Positions 1-5,878 of a stretch of 12,035 nucleotides of DNA are shown here, one piece after another. Under the pieces are notes generated by a model. That model saw nothing but the letters and a program-made list of their open reading frames with translations, did no database searches and was not told where the DNA came from. The stretch comes from CAYJPK01 sp964372035 (GTDB lineage Bacteria > Desulfobacterota > Desulfovibrionia > Desulfovibrionales > Desulfovibrionaceae). The translations under genes were made by a program, and so were the position numbers. The first letter of the stretch is position 1. Every line of letters begins with the position of its first letter. The stretch lies in assembly GCA_964372035.1 (NCBI GenBank), contig CAYJPK010000067.1:1-12035 (forward strand). Reading direction: 5' to 3'.

Positions 1-55
1 GCGTGCCTTTAGAAAAAGGCATTAAAAATGACTTTTTCAGTACCGACTAATTAGT
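1..55 (+). repeat. Dispersed intergenic repeat, copy A (cut by window start, internally shorter)
   Basis: This copy shares with the copy at 214-283 the opening GCGTGCC, a 27-nt core (12-38) running from GAAAAA to TTTTTC, and a tail CGACTAAnTAGT. The core folds on itself: GAAAAAG pairs with CTTTTTC and CATT with AATG around an AAA loop, with a single mismatch. Compared with copy B it lacks about 17 bases between GCGTGCC and the core. Its tail is a perfect 14-bp palindrome, CGACTAATTAGTCG (44-57). The element may extend left of the window. It is non-coding, with no transposase nearby; what moves or maintains it is unknown. Confidence 0.7.
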
Positions 56-62
56 CGAATAA

Positions 63-87
63 AAAAAATTAATTAATTTAATTTTTT
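63..87. repeat. All-A/T inverted repeat, terminator-like on either strand
   Basis: AAAAAATTAA (63-72) and TTAATTTTTT (78-87) form a perfect 10-bp stem around a 5-nt loop. A-tract and T-tract flanks on both sides would let it act as a weak bidirectional terminator for whatever lies left of the window. It contains no G or C, so chance in an AT-rich spacer is a fair alternative. Confidence 0.3.
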
Positions 88-114
88 GTTAATATTATAA
101 AGGCGTATTTCACA

Positions 115-171
115 TTTGAACTGCGCTTTTTTTGTGATTTTTTATAAGCACGAATTTACTTGAAATTTGTA
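115..171 (+). repeat. 57-bp direct repeat, copy 1
   Basis: An exact 57-base segment starting TTTGAACTGCGC and ending TTGAAATTTGTA recurs at 637-693 in the same orientation, 522 bases downstream. Identity stops abruptly at both ends. The pair brackets a 465-bp segment holding dispersed-repeat copy B and both large inverted repeats. No mismatch is visible, so the duplication is recent or kept identical by gene conversion. It has no coding potential. Confidence 0.9.
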
Positions 172-213
172 TATAAACTTTATTTCTAGCGTCCCGCAAG
201 GGTGTTTGGAGTG

Positions 214-283
214 AGCGTGCCTGCGTGGCTAAGCCACTTGAAAAAAGCATTGAAAATGACTTTTTCAGCTTCGACTAACTAGT
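214..283 (+). repeat. Dispersed intergenic repeat, copy B (fullest copy)
   Basis: This is the most complete copy in the window. It opens with a G+C-rich stretch, AGCGTGCCTGCGTGGCT, that stands out from the AT-rich background. Next comes the short palindrome GTGGCT-A-AGCCAC (225-237), then the 27-nt core (240-266), whose arms pair at 10 of 12 positions around a GAA loop, and finally the tail CGACTAACTAGT (272-283). Positions 214-270 align to 11977-12034 on the minus strand with about ten differences including a one-base indel, and the core and tail align to copy A. The core's T-rich 3' arm could act as a terminator, but the copies sit in different contexts, so the shared sequence is better explained as a dispersed repeat family. 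Confidence 0.75.
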
Positions 284-331
284 ATTTTTTTTGTTGCAGT
301 ATATTAAAATATTTTTCATCATAGAATATTT

Positions 332-416
332 AAACAACACTCGGTTTTGTAACTTTGTATATTAAATTACGCCTATTGTAATGACGTGATGCAAAGTTGC
401 AAAACCGCAAATGTTT
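332..416. repeat. Nested inverted repeat / candidate structured RNA
   Basis: The 19 bases at 342-360 (starting CGGTTTTG) pair along their whole length with 389-407 (ending CAAAACCG). Both departures from Watson-Crick pairing are T opposite G, which are allowed U-G pairs in a plus-strand RNA. Inside the 28-nt loop, ATTAC (366-370) pairs with GTAAT (378-382). Outside, AAACA (332-336) pairs with TGTTT (412-416) across a small internal loop. Three co-axial stems suggest either selection for RNA folding or the ends of a small element. No gene lies directly downstream that would make it an obvious leader. Confidence 0.6.
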
Positions 417-420
417 GCTT

Positions 421-569
421 TTTTGGCAATTTGCTCAAGCTTTTCAGATTTTTGTTTTTTACAAGGCAAAATTAATTTTTCTGCGTAAGCGTACTTAAGT
501 ACGTGCGTAAAGAAAAATAAATTTTAACGCTGTAAAAAGCGAAAAGATAAAGCGAGTAAATTGCCAAAA
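421..569. repeat. Long imperfect palindrome (~149 bp)
   Basis: The arms are 421-496 and 497-569 and meet at the perfect 14-bp palindrome CGTACTTAAGTACG (490-503). The outer 12 bases, TTTTGGCAATTT, match the complement of 558-569 exactly. Other conserved blocks are TTTTTACA, AAAATT and ATTTTTCT, separated by short indels; overall identity by eye is roughly 75-80%. There is no T-run after the right arm, so it is not a normal terminator. It could be a decayed MITE-like element, an inverted duplication or a long RNA hairpin. No open frame crosses it. Confidence 0.65.
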
Positions 570-636
570 CAAATAAATAAACAAAACAAAGACAAACTAA
601 AAAATAAATAGCCTGCACAGAAAAATATTTAATATT

Positions 637-693
637 TTTGAACTGCGCTTTTTTTGTGATTTTTTATAAGCACGAATTTACTTGAAATTTGTA
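637..693 (+). repeat. 57-bp direct repeat, copy 2 (abuts the ferredoxin promoter)
   Basis: It is identical to 115-171. This copy ends 67 bases before the ferredoxin ATG. Its last part contains the hexamer TTGAAA (682-687), which lies 16 bases from a TATTAT that is outside the repeat. Copy 1 has the same TTGAAA, but no -10-like hexamer at that spacing. Confidence 0.9.
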
Positions 694-709
694 AAAATTG
701 ATTTATTAT
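682..709 (+). promoter_or_regulatory. Candidate sigma-70-type promoter of the ferredoxin operon
   Basis: The -35 TTGAAA (682-687) and -10 TATTAT (704-709) each match consensus at five of six positions and are 16 bases apart. Transcription would start near 716, leaving a leader of about 45 nt before the ATG at 761. The spacer is AT-rich, so a chance match is possible. Confidence 0.5.
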
Positions 710-760
710 ATATTAAGACAAGCATGTCTTGAAAATATTTTTTTTAAAAAGAGGATAAAA

Positions 761-1288
761 ATGCATAGTTTTGTTAGTGCTAACCCAAAAAAATGCACTG
801 GCTGTTGTGCTTGTGAAGTTGCATGCAGTAAGGCGCACGCTGAAAAACTCGGTGTTGACCCAGTAAGTGTTGAACCACGACTTATGGTTGTGAATTATCA
901 ACAAGTTTCAGTTCCAATCCAATGTCATCAATGTGAAGATGCGCCGTGCATGAGCGCCTGTAGAAAAGATGCTATTACAGTTGAAAACAATGTTGTAACT
1001 ATACATGATGATTTGTGTATTGGTTGTAAATTATGCTTACGTGCATGTCCATTTGGTGTGATGCGCATAGTAAATAGAATCGGTCTTGATAATCCAGTTC
1101 AAGTTGAAGATCCTGACAAGCCAAAGAAAAAACTCCGTGGAGTTGCACAAAAATGCGATTTATGTGCTTGGCGTGAAAATGGTCCAGCTTGCGTTGAAGC
1201 TTGCCCTGAAAAAGCACTTTCACTTACCAAAAAAGAAAATATCTTTGAAGATTTACGTAAACGTAGAGCAAGGATGGCTTTTAAATGA
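761..1288 (+). CDS. HydN/HycB-type ferredoxin with four [4Fe-4S] clusters
   Basis: This 175-residue soluble electron-transfer protein resembles the small iron-sulfur subunits of formate dehydrogenase/hydrogenase and AOR-type enzymes (HydN, HycB, AorA-like). Sixteen cysteines form four binding motifs: C12-C15-C18-C22, C55-C58-C63-C67, C86-C89-C92-C96 and C132-C135-C144-C148. In this family the motifs ligate clusters crosswise, giving two cluster pairs. No signal peptide or Tat motif is visible, so it is probably cytoplasmic. The frame stays open back to a TTG at 698, but ATG 761 is preferred: GAGG (751-754) precedes it at normal spacing, homology begins here, and the longer form would start upstream of the predicted -10. 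The stop overlaps the next start (ATGA), implying translational coupling. No catalytic redox subunit is encoded nearby, so the partner is unknown. Confidence 0.9.
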   Translation: MHSFVSANPKKCTGCCACEVACSKAHAEKLGVDPVSVEPRLMVVNYQQVSVPIQCHQCEDAPCMSACRKDAITVENNVVTIHDDLCIGCKLCLRACPFGVMRIVNRIGLDNPVQVEDPDKPKKKLRGVAQKCDLCAWRENGPACVEACPEKALSLTKKENIFEDLRKRRARMAFK

Positions 1289-1833
1289 AACCCTACTATC
1301 AAGGTCAATTAGACTTATTCTGCGCTATTTACTCAGTAATTAATGCCATAAGTTTAACTAAGCGCATTCGCTTTGAAACTGCAAGGACTATGTTTAGTGA
1401 TACTATCTTAAAGATGTCAGAAAATAGGGAGCATTTTAGCAAACAATTAACACATGATGTTGAATATTATGACCTTGTTGATGAAATGCTTGAGCGTGAA
1501 AAAGACAGATATAATATTAAATTTAGTGCTCCTTTTGCCAATAAAAAAGTAAAATCACACTTGGCTTTTGAAGCAATCTCTGAATGGTTAAAATTCGATA
1601 GAACTGCGGTAATTATTCGCTTTGAAAGGGTCTTAGCTCTTCCAAATGATCCAAGGATTAACCACTGGACAACCTTGCAAGACGCTAAAGATGGCGAGCT
1701 TATATTTTTTGATTGTAGTAGAGATGATGGGGCAATTCATAGTATTTCAAATTTTGAATTTATTACTGACAAAAAAGAATTAAAACACGGTTTAATTTAT
1801 GTTGACCTTGATTCTGTAAGGTTTGTTGGCTAA
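1285..1833 (+). CDS. Putative papain/C39-like cysteine peptidase-fold protein, function unknown
   Basis: I do not recognise a named family for this 182-residue protein. Its layout fits a compact papain-like fold. Near the N-terminus, QGQLDLFCAIYSVINA places a Cys (C13) at the start of a probable helix, with Gln (Q6 or Q8) as a candidate oxyanion-hole residue. H127 follows in NHWTTL, and D143 in the beta-strand LIFFDCS. The order Cys-His-Asp and the His-Trp and strand-Asp contexts are typical of papain/C39 enzymes. A charged, helical middle region (about 35-105) separates the halves. There is no signal peptide or membrane segment. The gene starts inside the ferredoxin stop codon (ATGA), so the two are almost certainly co-expressed. 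It might mature or modify a redox partner, or be a non-peptidase member of the fold; both are inference. Confidence 0.7.
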   Translation: MKPYYQGQLDLFCAIYSVINAISLTKRIRFETARTMFSDTILKMSENREHFSKQLTHDVEYYDLVDEMLEREKDRYNIKFSAPFANKKVKSHLAFEAISEWLKFDRTAVIIRFERVLALPNDPRINHWTTLQDAKDGELIFFDCSRDDGAIHSISNFEFITDKKELKHGLIYVDLDSVRFVG

Positions 1834-1920
1834 AGGCTAAATGATTTATTCTGTTTGATTGAAAAGCTAATGCAAAAAAACAAACTACAATTTTTAATCT
1901 AAAAAAACACTTGTCGATAA

Positions 1921-1946
1921 TAATGCTATAAATATTAATAGCATTA
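1921..1946. repeat. Small AT-rich hairpin beside the main terminator
   Basis: TAATGCTAT (1921-1929) and ATAGCATTA (1938-1946) form a perfect 9-bp stem with an 8-nt loop. It abuts the larger terminator hairpin and may help end transcription of either convergent gene. There is no T-run of its own on the plus strand. Confidence 0.4.
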
Positions 1947-2012
1947 AAAAAGAGCTACAAGACTTTAAACATCACACTATTGATGTTTAAATTTTTCTTC
2001 TAGCTCTTTTTT
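1946..2012. terminator. Bidirectional nested-hairpin terminator between convergent genes
   Basis: The outer stem AAAAAAGAGCTA (1946-1957) pairs perfectly with TAGCTCTTTTTT (2001-2012). An inner stem, TTTAAACATCA (1964-1974) with TGATGTTTAAA (1981-1991), is also perfect (11 bp) and closes on a 6-nt loop. The A-tract and T-tract at the outer ends give a U-run in either direction, which suits the convergent genes ending at 1833 (plus) and 2027 (minus). The two-storey structure is larger than a normal intrinsic terminator. Confidence 0.8.
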
Positions 2013-2026
2013 GTAATAAATCTAAA

Positions 2027-2773
2027 TTATTTGCCTAAAACTTCTTTGAACTGGGCAACTGCTATTTTAGAATTATCCATAATCATTCCAAGGTCATGCG
2101 AGCTAAAATAGAATTGTAGGCCTAGGTCTAGCCACTGCTCAATGCCCTTTGGTGTCAGCACAGATGAGCCTATCACAACATTATGCTTTTTGCCTGCTTC
2201 TACAACCTTTGCAATAGCATCACGCATTGGCTGATCATTCATACCGCAACCAAGAATAAGGCTTAAGTCAAATGCCCCGATAAGACACATATCAACACCA
2301 GGCACAGATAAAATTTCTTCGGCTCTTTCAACAGCTTCTGGAGTTTCAATCATAACCATGAGCATAACTTCGTCATTTGCTTTTTCGGTATACTCATTGC
2401 CATGGAAGATTGTGCCCCCAGGACCAACTGAACGCGCACCAAGCGGATAATATTTTGAATACGCAACACATTTTTCCGCTTCTTCTCTTGTATTAATCAT
2501 TGGCACAATAACACCAGGTGCACCACAATCAAGTACATCATTTATAAGACCAGCATTTAAATCTGCCACACGTACAAATGGAGTTGCTCCACGCATACTA
2601 TGCACAGCTGCCATCATAGAATCACGATTAAAATAGCCGTGTTGCATGTCTAGCATAATAAAATCATAACCGCTATTAGCCATAGCACAGCTTGCAGCAA
2701 CTGAACCTAAAAGTGCAAATCCACCAAAAAATGTTTCATTATTAATACACTTTTCTCTAATTTTATTTTTCAT
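2027..2773 (-). CDS. HpcH/HpaI-family class II (metal-dependent) aldolase
   Basis: This 248-residue cytoplasmic TIM-barrel enzyme belongs to the family that cleaves or forms 2-keto-3-deoxy or 4-hydroxy-2-oxo acids, releasing pyruvate plus an aldehyde (HpaI, GarL, RhmA). Residues line up with the HpaI active site: the D42-H45 dyad in LDMQHG, R68 in FVRVAD, metal ligand E143 in MIETPEA and metal ligand D169 in GAFDLS. The segment YYPLGARSVGP (108-118) matches the family's YPPxGxRG loop. Position 44 is Gln where HpaI has Glu. Length is close to the usual 250-260. GGAG lies 7 bases before the ATG, and a good promoter sits about 30 bases upstream. It is a single-gene unit, with no sugar-acid or aromatic catabolism genes nearby, so the substrate cannot be assigned. 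Confidence 0.88.
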   Translation of the reverse strand: MKNKIREKCINNETFFGGFALLGSVAASCAMANSGYDFIMLDMQHGYFNRDSMMAAVHSMRGATPFVRVADLNAGLINDVLDCGAPGVIVPMINTREEAEKCVAYSKYYPLGARSVGPGGTIFHGNEYTEKANDEVMLMVMIETPEAVERAEEILSVPGVDMCLIGAFDLSLILGCGMNDQPMRDAIAKVVEAGKKHNVVIGSSVLTPKGIEQWLDLGLQFYFSSHDLGMIMDNSKIAVAQFKEVLGK

Positions 2774-2799
2774 TGAAAAACTCCAAAATTGTTTCTGAA

Positions 2800-2828
2800 A
2801 TTTTACACTACTTGTTGCTTTTTGACAA
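2800..2828 (-). promoter_or_regulatory. Sigma-70-type promoter of the aldolase gene
   Basis: Read on the minus strand, TTGTCA (complement of 2823-2828) and TAAAAT (complement of 2800-2805) each match consensus at five of six positions and are exactly 17 bases apart. Transcription would start near 2793, giving a leader of about 20 nt that holds the GGAG Shine-Dalgarno (complement of 2781-2784). The -35 lies in a bulged stem-loop (2823-2845), TGAC-a-ATGAAA pairing with TTTCAT-GTCA, which could be an operator. Confidence 0.65.
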
Positions 2829-3015
2829 TGAAAAATTTCATGTCATTAAGCAATAAGTTGATACCACAGAGAGCATATACAAATAATATTATTTTTATTT
2901 TTTGTATCATATTTCTTAAAAAAAGCAGCAAATCGATAAAAAGCCAGAAAAAAATATTTTCTTTTTTGGAGTTTTATATTATATTACGGTCTAAACAAAA
3001 TGAGGTATATCTACT

Positions 3016-3555
3016 ATGAAACGTAATTTAATTTATATGTTAATGGCAATTTTTATTTTAAACTTAACTGCTTGTGCTACTGTCTATAGTGTTTTTGATG
3101 ATACCAGAACAAGTGCTGATGTGATTGATGATACAAGCATTGCAACTTCAATTAAAAGCCAATATTTAAATACAAATTTTGGGGCTGGTTGGGACGTTTC
3201 AGTCTATTCATATTCAGGGCAAGTATTTTTAGTTGGTGAAGCCCCTGATTATCTACAGTCTAAATTTGTAGAAATCGCAAAAGCACAAAAAGGTGTAAAA
3301 AGTGTTACAACACACTGGTTTATTCCTTTAAAATATGATGGCTCGGACTTTATGACTTCCACAAGACTAAGGGCAAACCTAATTAATGCTAAAAATTTAA
3401 GTAGCAATAGAATTGAAGTTGAGATAAACGCTGGTCGTGTGGTGCTTTTAGGCATTGTTAATGACTCAGGGGAAAAGGCAATTGCAATTAATGCAGCTAA
3501 GGCAACTACTGGAGTCGTTAGCGTAAAATCATATTTGTTGTTACCAGTTAAATAA
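3016..3555 (+). CDS. Dual-BON-domain lipoprotein (DolP/OsmY-like)
   Basis: This 179-residue envelope lipoprotein starts with MKRN, a hydrophobic stretch and the lipobox LTAC, so Cys20 is the acylated N-terminus. The residue after Cys is Ala, not Asp, which predicts Lol-dependent transfer to the outer membrane. Two BON domains follow, about 38-106 and 112-178, each with the conserved Gly-x-Val strand pattern (GQVFLVGEA at 68-76, GRVVLLGIV at 140-148). BON domains bind phospholipid or other envelope surfaces; DolP (YraP) of E. coli has the same lipoprotein plus two-BON plan at similar length. GAGG (3002-3005) lies 10 bases before the ATG. The kinase gene begins 2 bases after its stop, so the two form an operon and the lipoprotein may help sense or respond to envelope state. 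No clear promoter was found in the AT-rich 2850-3000. Confidence 0.85.
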   Translation: MKRNLIYMLMAIFILNLTACATVYSVFDDTRTSADVIDDTSIATSIKSQYLNTNFGAGWDVSVYSYSGQVFLVGEAPDYLQSKFVEIAKAQKGVKSVTTHWFIPLKYDGSDFMTSTRLRANLINAKNLSSNRIEVEINAGRVVLLGIVNDSGEKAIAINAAKATTGVVSVKSYLLLPVK

Positions 3556-3557
3556 TA

Positions 3558-5762
3558 ATGCAAACACAAGATATTAAAAGCATAGTAAACCCCATAAATC
3601 ATGTACGAGAACGCAAAAGGCGGCACTATGAATTTTTAGCAGCCTTTGTATTATTCATTGTTGTTAGTGCAAGTTCTTGGGGCTTGCTTGCGCTATATGG
3701 TGTTAATTCTTGGGTATTTATCGCCCTACTGAATGTTAATATCATAATAATGCTTTTAATCTTGTTTTTAGTTGGTCGTAATACTGTAAAACTAATTATG
3801 GAACGCCGACGTAAGGTTTTTGGTTCTCGCTTACGTACTCGCATCGTGCTTATGTTTATTTTGCTTTCGCTTGTGCCATCTGTAATTATGTTTTTAGCCT
3901 CGAATAGAGTTGTTGCAACTGGTGTTGATTATTGGTTTACAAACCAAACAGAAAGTTCACTTCAAGCGGCTCTAGATGTTGGCAGAAGTTTCTATGTTGC
4001 TGCTGCAAATAGGCTACGCCTACGCTCTGAACTAATAAAAAAAGAAGTAGATGATCATCATTTACTAGCTGATGCTGAAGCTATCAACAATTTACTTAGT
4101 CGCAAGCAAAAAGAATTTGCTCTGACCTCCCTTGGTTTAGTGGATAAAAATAAACATACCCTGCTTTTAAACTCTCATGAAGACTTTAACCCTGTCCTAG
4201 ACGAGGCTAGCCAGTACATAAACTGGGAAAACATAGCAAAAAATCAATTCGACTCTATTTTATGGACAACTGATAATGCTGATTATGTAATTGGAATTTA
4301 TGCACTTGATAGCAAAAACTCCATTTATTTGCTTTCAGCTGAGAGCATTGGTCAGGGGCTTATGAGTAAGCTAAACAGAATTACTCAAGGCTTTGAAGAA
4401 TATTCAAAAATGAAGCAATTTAAAAATCCTCTCAAATTATCTTTCTTAATGATTTTAGGGATTTTATGCTTAATTACAATCTTTGGCGCAATTTGGCTTG
4501 GCTTTAGACTATCAAAAGAACTGATTGCACCAATTTTAGCTTTGGCAGAAGGCACTGCAAAAATTGCCAAAGGTGACTTACGGGTTCATGTTGAGGATAA
4601 GGGGCTTGATGAGCTAGCTTTGCTTATTTCGTCATTTAATAAAATGGCTGATGATTTACGCCTTGGATCTGAAAAGTTGACTCTTGCAAATGAATTATTA
4701 GCAAAACAAAATGAAACAGTAGCTGAACGCAATACCTATATTGAAGCTGTGCTTGATAGCGTTGCAACTGGTGTTATTACACTTGATTCAGAGGGTAAGA
4801 TTTTAACTGTAAATAAAGCAGCTGGCTTGATTTTTAAGGCTGATCCAAAAAACTTAGAAGGCATCATACCTACAAAAATACTACCAAGCGACTACGCTTC
4901 AATTTTTGCTAACATGCTAACTGAATTGAACAAAAACCCTAACCAACATTGGATAAAACAAGTTGACTTAAATCTTGGTGAGCAAAGTTGGAAATTAGTT
5001 ATAAATGCTGTTGCCCTACAAAATGCGAACGGTATTCAAGCCTATTTAGCTGTTATTGAAGACATTACAGAACTTGAAAAAATGCAACGTATTTCAGCTT
5101 GGCGTGAAGTTGCAAAGCGTATTGCCCATGAAATTAAAAATCCACTAACACCAATAAAATTATCTGCTGAGCGAATTGAGCGTAAATTTTCAGCTACCAT
5201 TAGTGACCCTGTGTTTACAGAATGTACCCATTTAATAGTGCGACAAGTGGAAAGATTACAAACAATGGTGCAAGAGTTTTCAAGCTTTGCTAAACTACCA
5301 GAAATTAACTTAAAAAAAGTTCAAATTGAGCCATTACTAAATGAAATAATTGCTTTGTTTAAAAATAGCCATGGCAATATTACGTGGCAACTTGAACTTG
5401 AGCAAAAACTACCTGAATTTTTACTTGATACTGAGGCTATGCACAGAGTATTGCTTAATATTTGCACTAATGCAACAGAAGCTCTTGAAGATAAAAAAAA
5501 CGGTATTGTTACAATTTCAGCATACAAGGATTCTGTAAATAGTTGTATTAACGTCGATATTACAGACAATGGCGCTGGGCTTAGTAAGGCTGATATTGAA
5601 AATATTTTTGAGCCATATTATTCGCTAAAAAAAGGTGGTACTGGTCTTGGTTTACCTATTGTTAAGTCAATTATCAGCGACCATAAAGCCAGTATTAATG
5701 TTAAAAGCACAATTGGCACTGGCACAACTTTTAGCTTGTCTTTTCCACTTACAGAGCATTAA
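3558..5762 (+). CDS. NtrY-like membrane sensor histidine kinase
   Basis: The protein has 734 residues. Two N-terminal membrane helices (about 26-48 and 53-73) are followed by a third (95-115), an extracytoplasmic sensor region (about 117-292) and a fourth helix (294-315). HAMP (about 316-370), PAS (about 389-500) and a HisKA domain follow, the last with phospho-acceptor H524 in RIAHEIKNPLTPIKLSAER, the NtrY-type H-box. The ATPase domain shows the N-box (N638 region), DNGAGL (670-675), the FEPYYS segment and GGTGLGLP (693-700). All catalytic motifs are intact. It starts 2 bases after the BON lipoprotein stop with no good Shine-Dalgarno, so translation is probably coupled. NtrY kinases normally have an NtrX response regulator next to them; none occurs here, so the partner is elsewhere or different. 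The NtrY resemblance is to architecture and H-box; nitrogen control should not be assumed. Confidence 0.88.
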   Translation: MQTQDIKSIVNPINHVRERKRRHYEFLAAFVLFIVVSASSWGLLALYGVNSWVFIALLNVNIIIMLLILFLVGRNTVKLIMERRRKVFGSRLRTRIVLMFILLSLVPSVIMFLASNRVVATGVDYWFTNQTESSLQAALDVGRSFYVAAANRLRLRSELIKKEVDDHHLLADAEAINNLLSRKQKEFALTSLGLVDKNKHTLLLNSHEDFNPVLDEASQYINWENIAKNQFDSILWTTDNADYVIGIYALDSKNSIYLLSAESIGQGLMSKLNRITQGFEEYSKMKQFKNPLKLSFLMILGILCLITIFGAIWLGFRLSKELIAPILALAEGTAKIAKGDLRVHVEDKGLDELALLISSFNKMADDLRLGSEKLTLANELLAKQNETVAERNTYIEAVLDSVATGVITLDSEGKILTVNKAAGLIFKADPKNLEGIIPTKILPSDYASIFANMLTELNKNPNQHWIKQVDLNLGEQSWKLVINAVALQNANGIQAYLAVIEDITELEKMQRISAWREVAKRIAHEIKNPLTPIKLSAERIERKFSATISDPVFTECTHLIVRQVERLQTMVQEFSSFAKLPEINLKKVQIEPLLNEIIALFKNSHGNITWQLELEQKLPEFLLDTEAMHRVLLNICTNATEALEDKKNGIVTISAYKDSVNSCINVDITDNGAGLSKADIENIFEPYYSLKKGGTGLGLPIVKSIISDHKASINVKSTIGTGTTFSLSFPLTEH

Positions 5763-5788
5763 TTTATAATTGTTTAGCAAATTTAATG

Positions 5789-5819
5789 ATTTCTAATATG
5801 TTTTTAGAAATATTTTTTT
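5789..5819 (+). terminator. Weak intrinsic terminator after the histidine kinase
   Basis: ATTTCTAA (5789-5796) pairs with TTAGAAAT (5804-5811) around a 7-nt loop, followed by A and seven T (5813-5819). The stem has only one G-C pair, so termination may be incomplete and some reading into tig is possible. Confidence 0.45.
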
Positions 5820-5878
5820 AGCTTTTTGCAATATAGACATTTTTTTAATATTAAGATATATTTTCTTTCTTTATGCCC

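Noticed and set aside
214..283. Copy B as a simple transcription terminator
   Set aside because: The T5 arm is part of the stem rather than following it, and the same sequence recurs in other contexts with G+C-rich flanks, so a repeat family explains it better.
1..700. CRISPR array suggested by repeated segments
   Set aside because: Repeats are few, of different kinds and unevenly spaced, with no regular spacers and no cas genes.
698..760. TTG-initiated 21-residue extension of the ferredoxin
   Set aside because: ATG 761 has a GAGG ribosome site and starts where family homology begins; the predicted -10 hexamer lies inside the extension.
2789..3019. 76-codon plus-strand open frame between the aldolase and BON genes
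   Set aside because: It has no ribosome site, starts at the aldolase promoter, has an AT-driven Phe/Ile/Lys/Ser-rich composition and overlaps the true BON start.
3249..3626. 125-codon minus-strand open frame
   Set aside because: It is antisense to the BON gene and the start of the kinase gene, with no ribosome site or recognisable domain; it mirrors real codons.
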